Source: Magicicada septendecula (Eukaryota; Arthropoda; Insecta; Hemiptera; Cicadidae). From it: a stretch of DNA of 64,000 nt. The notes beneath the pieces are model-generated. The model searched no databases. It had not been told where the DNA came from and saw only the letters and a list, made by a program, of their open reading frames with translations. Positions 56,895 to 64,000 of the stretch are shown here, piece after piece (within the stretch, counting starts at the first letter, position 1; the number at the start of each line of letters is the position of its first letter). A program made the position numbers and the translations under genes. The stretch is from assembly GCA_034769895.1 (NCBI GenBank), contig CM068373.1, positions 280,333,158 through 280,397,157 on the forward strand, read 5' to 3'.

Positions 56895-59309
56895 GCTATA
56901 AAACAATCAATGGACAATTTTAAATGCTTTGTTTTATGGTTTTTGACCTTGTATCCTTGGACATTGAAGTGTGATATAACTGAGTAATCAATGATGAAGA
57001 ATTGTAAGTAAATTTATTGGTGTGTGTTGTAAAATGTAACAATGTATGTATGTAGCAGAAATTGTTGTGATGATAATAATAATATTAATATTTTGCAGCT
57101 TAAATAAATAACAAAAATAATTTGGAAGAAGATAATGAATGAGTTGTAGTTATTGCAATGGGTGAAAGTAATTAAAATGTTGTGTTTTCAATAATTGATT
57201 TAATTAAAATAATTTGAGATTTTTAAATATTCTGATTGATTTAAAGGCTGTATAATTGAATTTTCCATTGGACTTCAATTGTTTTATGAGATTTGATATT
57301 AATGTTCAATGGTTTGTATGAAATAACTTTGTTGTTAAATGTTTCAGAGGTTACACGGAGATATTGGTGTGTATTTTGTGTTCAGGTCAATAGGTGGATA
57401 ATGTATTGTAAGTATAAAGTTCATAATACCAATTAGATAAAATAAAATGTTTACTGGTGTGAAAAGAGTTTAATTCAATAATAAAAATGAATCGAGATAA
57501 TGGTATTAAATAGAAACTGTAATTAAAAAGTAATAACTAAAAGGGTTAAATTATATTTGGTTTGAACTGTAAGAAATAGACATTGATAAATATGTTATCT
57601 AAAAGATTTATAAAAAATTGAAAAGTGAAGTACAGGTGTTAGTATGATGTAACCATGAATGTTGAAACTGAGAGTGTTTACAACACCAGCCTGGCAGACT
57701 AGTGTTTATGTAAACAGGTGTTGGATGTTGTGACTAATGTCTACAGTCATGCTTGGTGACAATAACAAAAAATGTTGTAGTCTGCTGAATCAGTATCTTG
57801 AGTAAAATCTTATTGTGACATAAAAGAATTGTTAATTTTTTTTCAGATAAAATAATAATGAGGCAATTACTGTAACTCAGAGTTTGAGAAATAAATATAA
57901 TTAAATTAATTTGGTAATTAAATTAATAGAGAAGATGATTTTAATAAGGAACTTGTAATAATGAACTGAACTTTATTTTCATTCGAATTCAAATTGGAAT
58001 TATAAAGTAAATACTAATTGATGTAAATAATGATTTAAATTATTAAAATATTCATTTAAAATTGAAAACTGAAAGAACGTTCAGGTTGAGATAGTGTGTG
58101 CAAAATTAGATGTGTATTACTGTTCATGTAAATTTTATTACTGTCAACTTATGTTTTATGTGTAACTGTAGATTCCCCACCTAAGTGCGGTCATGACCTC
58201 ACCGGATCATGACCGTGAAAGTAGTTAATTGTGGCAAATCATAAATTTTACTTGATATAACCGGCTTGTGGTTTGTTTTATTTTGTTAACCCGGTGGTTT
58301 GTTAGATTTAGTAGGGGGGTTATTTATTGGGTGAATCTACCTAATTTTGGAACAGGGCTATTTTCACCCAGATAGGGGTGGTAGTCCATTAGGGGTGTAT
58401 AAATCAAGAATAGTAGGTAATACCGAATTTTATTGTAACGCCGAAGCAAGGATGGGGATGGAATAAAAGAAAAAATGTCCACCCCTTCCGCATCAGTCCT
58501 TGTGAAAGCAACTAGACGCCACAGTCTAGGGGGGGTAATAGTGAGTGTGGATGGGCGGTGACCCAGTTACAGGTCATGAGGGAGATGTGATTACGGCTAG
58601 ATTGAGGTCTGCTAGGGCCAAGAAGTCTAGTGCTGAACACAGTAGAATGTAACGGGTATCAGGGGTTAAGGGATTAAAAGGGGGGTAGTAGAAAAAAATA
58701 TATATATATATGTGTATATACTTTTTGTGCCTGCCATTAAATTGATGTTTTGCATTTTTGGTTGTATTATTGTTTATGTGTATCAATAGTGTTATTGAAT
58801 TATATGGTATAGGATATATGTATAATCAAATGTTAGGATAAGGCAGTCCATGTTTTAATTAAATATTCAATTTATTTGTTTTTTTTATCAGTAATAATAA
58901 CAAAGAGAATTAATCTATCCAGATAAGAGATTTTTTTTTTTTGGATACAATCTGATTTTGAACTTATTTTAAATGCTGAGTTTGTTTAAAAATTATTATA
59001 GGTGTGTGTGTGAGCCCAGTATCTGCTAAAGGCAGCCCAGTTTGCATATAAGGGGGAACATATCGGTTGAGGATCTGGCATGATCTAAGCCAGGGATTTG
59101 GAGTTTGTGGAGGCATGTTAGGAGGCGAGGTGCGCTGTGGTATGTATCTGTTCGATTTTTCGGTGTTGGGATCTCGCACAGAGAAGTCCAGTGATCTCGT
59201 TCAGATGCGTCCATAGTCACCGAGCCAGGGGGGTCCTGTACCCAAGAGGAGTAAGAACAAAAGGGGGTTGTTGGCACCAGTTCCTCACCGGTCCTCTTAG
59301 GGGTTTTAG
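56895..59309 (+). other. noncoding 3' internal region of element D
   Basis: No supported gene over 2.4 kb where pol would be expected. The first 1.3 kb parallels element B (3507-4780) with many small differences. 58100-58960 is largely unique. From about 59150 (gggatctcg, agagaagtcc) it parallels B again, up to the hairpin. Confidence 0.7.
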
Positions 59310-59349
59310 CAATGAGAATTCTTCTGTTTCGACAGAAGACTTCTCATTG
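59310..59349 (+). other. 40-nt hairpin directly before the PPT (element D)
   Basis: Outer stem CAATGAGAA/TTCTCATTG, a T/C mismatch, inner 8-bp stem TCTTCTGT/ACAGAAGA, and a TTCG loop. The base of the stem runs straight into the G-tract. The most stable of the three copies. Confidence 0.9.
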
Positions 59350-59360
59350 GGGGGGGGGGT
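59349..59360 (+). other. polypurine tract of element D
   Basis: Run of about 11 G, then tatt and the LTR start TGTAAG at 59363; same arrangement as 5169-5183. Confidence 0.8.
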
Positions 59361-59362
59361 AT

Positions 59363-61063
59363 TGTAAGGGGGCGAATTAGGAGGTTTTTTTATTTTATTA
59401 ATTTTGGTTTGATTTGGTTAAAATTGCACAATTCATTTCATATATGTGGCTAGTCACCAGTTTGAATCTAACTCGCAGTCTAAACAATGGAGCAGTACGC
59501 AGTAACTGTTATGAAATAGTTATAAAGGAATGTCATGTTGTCTGCTGTCACGATTCTAAGAACTTTGCGTCTGTGTGACATCCACTCACCAACGCGCCAG
59601 CACCAACATCTGTGGAGCACCCAATTCACGCTAAACGAAAGAAAAGGCAGTGAAATATCGTCGCCGTACAGCACACGTAAATCCTGTGTGCCACTTGTAC
59701 AGCCACTAAAACTTGGATAACGAAGGCGGTGAACGTCGACGAAATTTGTTCACCTGAGTCAGTAATGCCCAGCAGCATGTAAGTCAGTCGGAAAATAACA
59801 TCATAACCTGCCAGACGCGAACAGTAGTGCGTCTGCCGACTGGACACAAATTTCCATCCAAAATCATATAACAAAATGTGAATCAGCAGTGGTGTTGTGG
59901 TGAGGCGGCGGCGGTCGTTGGAACATAACGTGCTGGCGAGCCGAAAAAATTGATTAATTGGATAAATATAAATCCAACATGTGTACAGTGCGACGTAGTC
60001 GGGGAGGCGCCGTGAGTAAATAGACCATCAGACAATTATTAACAGAATCAGTGAAGTGAACGGGCTAAAATCAAGTGAATAATAAACTTTCGGGCATTTA
60101 CAAAAATACGAGCCATGCGGCAGCGAAAGGAGTGAAGCAGTCGAGTAACCAGTAACCGTACTTTCAACAAATTTTTATAAAGGGTTTTTTGTGCAAACAT
60201 GTCAATTAAATAATAGTAGTCGGTTTTGTAAAGGTGTGAATGTGAGTGTAAATAGCAGATTGGGCTGGCTAATTAAGGTAAGGTGTTTATTGTAATTCTG
60301 TAAGTATAAGTGTAATACCATCATGTAACTATCAGTAAGGGTTTTATGCATTTTCAATGATTTGAGCCAAGAGGCCAAATAAATACCAATTTAATACTTA
60401 AAGAATATTTTGAAGTAAAAAATAAAATTTTAATTAATTTCTCTTTAAAAATGCGTTGCGTAAGTTATTGCGATAACCTATAATCATATTTGCATTTTTA
60501 ACGTTCGTGTTGTGGACTCTGGCAGAAGGCGGAAAATAGGTGGAAACAAGGTAGGTGGAAAATAAAATAATTTTTTGTATTTGTATGTGAATAGAATATC
60601 ACAACTAGTGATCGGGTAACAACTGGAACACATGTCAGTTAAGTAACAAATATATATCAAAGTGACTCCGTAACAATCTGATATCAGTTAAAAAACTATA
60701 CAAATTTAGATTTATAAAAGAATTAATGAGAATACTATAAAGGGGGTAAAAGCTATATATTCAATGGGAGAAATCATGATTAAAAGTACTGGTTCCTATA
60801 AAATAATTAGTTGATAAAATTGGTGTTTGAACAAATTCATGTTTTTCAGCTGTAGGCTACTTAATAAAATAAAATCAAGTTTGTTTAGGGATATAAAAAT
60901 GTGTTAAATTAAGTTATTACACCATGACCATTTCCTATTCTGTGCTGAAAACCTCGCCTAACGTTCTTTGGGATTTTTCTGATATTTAAGGGTAGTTAGA
61001 TAGCAGGATTTTTATAAGGGCAAAAGTATAAAGGTTTCGATATATAACCTTAGAAAAATATCG
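59363..61063 (+). repeat. LTR E (1701 bp)
   Basis: Starts TGTAAGGGGGCGAATTAG after the PPT and ends before TGGCGACC. About 470 bp longer than LTR D, and only parts align, so D and E are not a simple LTR pair. Serves as the 3' LTR of D and the 5' LTR of E. Confidence 0.75.
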
Positions 61064-61447
61064 TGGCGACCTGGGCAGTTTAATAAGGTAAGTTTAACGG
61101 GGACAATGACGGTAAGTAAAATTCTGGCAGCGGTGAGTATTATTATTTTATGATGAGTGTATTATTTAATTACAATTGTAAAGGCGAGTACCTTTACAGC
61201 GACGACCCTGCCAGGATGTTCGTATAAATATTATAGGAACTAGACCTGTTTTAAAGCACAGAAAGTAGGATTTGGTAATGACGTATTTGTAGAATTAATC
61301 GTATATAATTACGTTGTGAAAATTAGGTTATGTTTGGGTAGAGCTATTGTGTGTTTACTTTTACGTATTGCTAACTGTTTTATGTGTGGGGTATTTTGAT
61401 TTAAGTGGGCGTTATATAAAGGGGTGTTATATAAATAATTTTTGAAC
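61064..61447 (+). promoter_or_regulatory. leader of element E with PBS and clustered splice donors
   Basis: TGGCGACCTGGGCAG at 61064, then aaggtaagt (about 61086), acggtaagt (about 61111) and ggtgagt (about 61134). Near-identical to the inverted leader at 52207-52289. Noncoding up to the ATG at 61448. Confidence 0.6.
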
Positions 61448-63006
61448 ATGGGCGAAGTACAAGATAAGGATATTGGTTTCGCTTGGGATGAATGGGAGAG
61501 CGAATTTCAAGGGGTTGTAGGTGAGATGACAGACGAGGAGTGGGGTAATTTAGATAATAATTTAATACGAATGGAAGAACAAGAGGAAGGAATATTCGCA
61601 GAAATTAATAAACATAGTGAGATGACAAATGGTAAAGGTAAGATAGTTGAAGTAAGAGTGGTAGAAAATAGGCAGTAAATAGGCCTAGTGATAATGATGA
61701 TAGTGTGGTGGTGGTAAATAAAGGTAGAGAGACAGACCAAGTTAACAAAAATAAAGATCAGGTGGCAGATAATAATGTAAATTATGCTAATCTAAGTGAG
61801 TCGAATCAAGAGCTGATGAAAAAGTTACAAGTAATGTTAGACGAAATGTTTAGTAAACAAAAAGCAAGCTTAAATGACACATTTAACCTTTGTAATAAAC
61901 GGTTTGACGAGATGGACAAACGTTTTGACGAGTTACACACAGAATTAGATGAAACAAAGGAAGTAATGGATAAGGGTTTTGATATGATGAAGAAACATTT
62001 GAACGAGATAGACAAAAAGTGGGGAGGAGATGGATGTCGATTAAAGGAGAACTCAGAAGTTGAATTAAAACAGGTAAGTGATAATGATAGTGAGGGAATA
62101 ATTAACCAGGTGAGTGATAACGATAATTCTAATAATGAATTAATAAATAATAGTGACAAAATAGTGGGAAAGGTAGTGTTCACTAGTGAAGATAATGATG
62201 GTAATTACAATTCTGAGGTAAGTGGTAGTACTACAAGTAATCATAATGATGAAATAACATTAAATAAGAATAATGATTATATAGCTGAAAATGGGGTATC
62301 TAAGAATGATACGGTAAGTAACAGTGGTGAAATTAAAAACGTGGTGTTAGAGTGTAAGGTTGTGAGCAGAGAAAGTGTTGATGAGGTTATAAGTGTGTGT
62401 GTAGAGAGGTTAAATGGGCAAAGGGCAGATGTTCCCCAAGTTTATGGTGAAACAGAGTTTTCACAGGTGTTTAATGAGGACAGAGTTTCCTCCTGTATTT
62501 GTATGGAAGACAAGGTGTCTTCAGATGGTCCCTGTATTTTTCGTGATTTAACTGGTAAAGCCAGTAGAGGTAATAAATATTTAATGGTGCCCTTTGCATG
62601 GAGTGAGAGAGAAAAGATGATATGGTGTCGTGATGAGAGAAAGAGAGAAATAGCGATTTTTGAGGTTAATAGAGGTTATGAAAGGTTAGTGCAGGCTTTA
62701 GATATAGAGAAAGGTGAAAAAAGTGACTTGCATGGTGACATAGAGAGAGATGAATATTTTGATAATACTGTTATAAATAATAAAATAACTTACCTGATGT
62801 TAACTAATACTACTGATGGAGACTGGACAAAAATAATTAATATTGACAAGGTTTATGAAATAATAATAGGGAATAATCCTATAAGTTATCAGGGTATAAT
62901 GAAAGAAATAGAGTTAATGGTTTATAATAATAATAATAAATTGGATGTAAATAAAAATGATTTATGCTATAAATACGTTAGGTATATACATGGCGATGGA
63001 GGCTGA
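61448..63006 (+). pseudogene. gag-like ORF of element E (DGG family), best preserved copy
   Basis: About 515 codons in two frames. The first (ATG 61448 to stop 61678) is acidic: MGEVQDKDIGFAWDEWESEF. A frameshift near 61660-61690 leads into the second, open to TGA at 63004-63006. Its coiled coil (about 61850-62020) has NKRFDEMDKRFDELHTELDE repeats, followed by a long Asn/Ser/Asp linker. The conserved C-terminal region follows: VPFAWSEREKMIWCRDERKR, EIAIFEVNRGYERLVQAL, NTTDGDWTKIINIDKVYEII, ending YVRYIHGDGG. One frameshift away from intact, with no other break seen. Function unknown; retroelement structural protein is the best guess. No nucleic-acid-binding knuckle or enzyme motif. Confidence 0.8.
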
Positions 63007-64000
63007 AGTAAAAAGCAGTGTATGGACATTTTAAATACTTTAGTATATGGTAATGCCTTGGCTGAATCAGGTATTGAAGAGTGACAAATAATAATTGGAT
63101 ATGACGAAAATTTGTAAATAAATGTATTGTGTTAATATTATTTTGTTGCAATGTACAGTATAGCTTAATAGGTAACGTATGTTTGTAATAAGAACAAATG
63201 GCATAATAATATTTAAGTCTATTTTGTATGATGTGTGTATATTAAAAATGTTTTAAATAATATAATTACAGCTAAATTGTTTTGAGTGGAGGTTATTAAA
63301 TAATTGTCAAGTTAAACAAATAGTTTAAAAAGGTTAATTTTATTAATGAAGCAAAATTAATTTTGGTTTGAATTGTAATAAATAGAAATTGATAAATATG
63401 TTAACTACAAGACTCAGAGAAATTAACAGTTGAAGTGAGCATATGTGTCAGTATATGACGTAACCATGAATGTTGAAACTGAGTGTTTATAACACCAGTC
63501 TGGCAGACTATTGTTGATGTAAACAGGGGTTTGTATGTTTTGACTAATGTTTGCAGCCAGGTGTTGAAGTTGACAACTGTTTTATTCTGCTGAATCATTG
63601 CTAGTAGGAAAATCCTATTATGAAATAAAAAGAAATACCAGATGTGAAGAAATGAAGGTAAATTTTTTGAATAATGTAGGTAATATTTTTATGTCGGATC
63701 ATTTTGAAAAATGTAATTAATTTTGAAATTGTTGATTAAAACAATATGAATTAAATTTAATGAAAGGTAATTAAATAAATTGAAAAGATAATTTTTAATA
63801 ATGACTTTAAATCTATTGTGATCTGAATTTTGATTGTAATGGTAAAATAAATAATTGATAAAAAACATAATGATTAAAATATTTATTTAAAATTGAAAAC
63901 TGATAGAACGTTCAAGCTGAAACAGTGTTGGGAGAATAAGACGTGTATATTACTGCTCATGTAAACTTTTATAATTGACAATTTATATTTTACGGTTAAC
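63007..64000 (+). other. noncoding 3' internal region of element E (continues past window)
   Basis: AT-rich, no ORF supported. Contains the conserved block at about 63420-63610 (gatgtaaacaggggt, ttgactaatgtttgcag, ctgctgaatcat) shared with B and D. The predicted hairpin, PPT and 3' LTR would lie beyond 64000. Confidence 0.65.

Overview
The window reads as a eukaryotic, probably arthropod (insect-like), AT-rich stretch made almost entirely of nested transposable elements. The clues are a mariner relic, a Penelope-like element, a pogo/Tigger-like transposase piece, long-LTR retrotransposons and canonical GT-AG splice signals. I find no host gene, tRNA, rRNA or CRISPR array. The species cannot be named from this sequence.

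Layout. 1-1090: 3' part of a mariner (DD34D) transposon. 1091-8043: element B (+), a retroelement with one gag-like ORF ending in Asp-Gly-Gly, split by a Penelope-like insertion (2265-3369), then its 3' region, a hairpin, a G-run and a rearranged LTR. 8100-9376: leader and LTR of element F (-). 9392-12186: DNA transposon X, copy 1. 12195-13513: gag start remnant, then LTR A (-). 13514-14431: noncoding 3' region of element A, which resumes at 46713.

14432-46712: retrotransposon O (Ty3/gypsy-like, minus strand), a single insertion with an ATAT target duplication. Its uninterrupted target survives as a paralogue at 51499. Inside O, in the tail of its right-hand LTR, sits a 23-kb tandem array (18906-41896). 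The array has six ~2.2-kb LTR-like blocks alternating with five ~1.97-kb noncoding internal blocks, runs from TG to CA and is flanked by GTAT. DNA transposon X copy 2 (43155-46056, 8-bp duplication CTATTTAT) sits in the same LTR.

46713-49855: gag-like gene, leader and LTR H of element A (-). 49856-53769: element G (-), whose internal sequence nearly duplicates that of A but whose LTR differs. 53770-54028: a gag piece in the opposite orientation. 54029-61063: element D (+) between two different LTRs. 61064-64000: leader, best-preserved gag-like gene and 3' region of element E, cut by the window end.

Main results: (1) elements B, D and A/G carry a 40-nt hairpin of the same architecture with compensatory changes, directly abutting the polypurine tract; (2) the 23-kb array behaves as one LTR element insertion that expanded to six LTRs; (3) a family of LTR elements with several different LTRs shares one uncharacterised coiled-coil ORF ending in DGG, with no pol seen; (4) a DNA transposon with ~589-bp inverted repeats and 8-bp duplications is shown by direct comparison of filled and empty sites.
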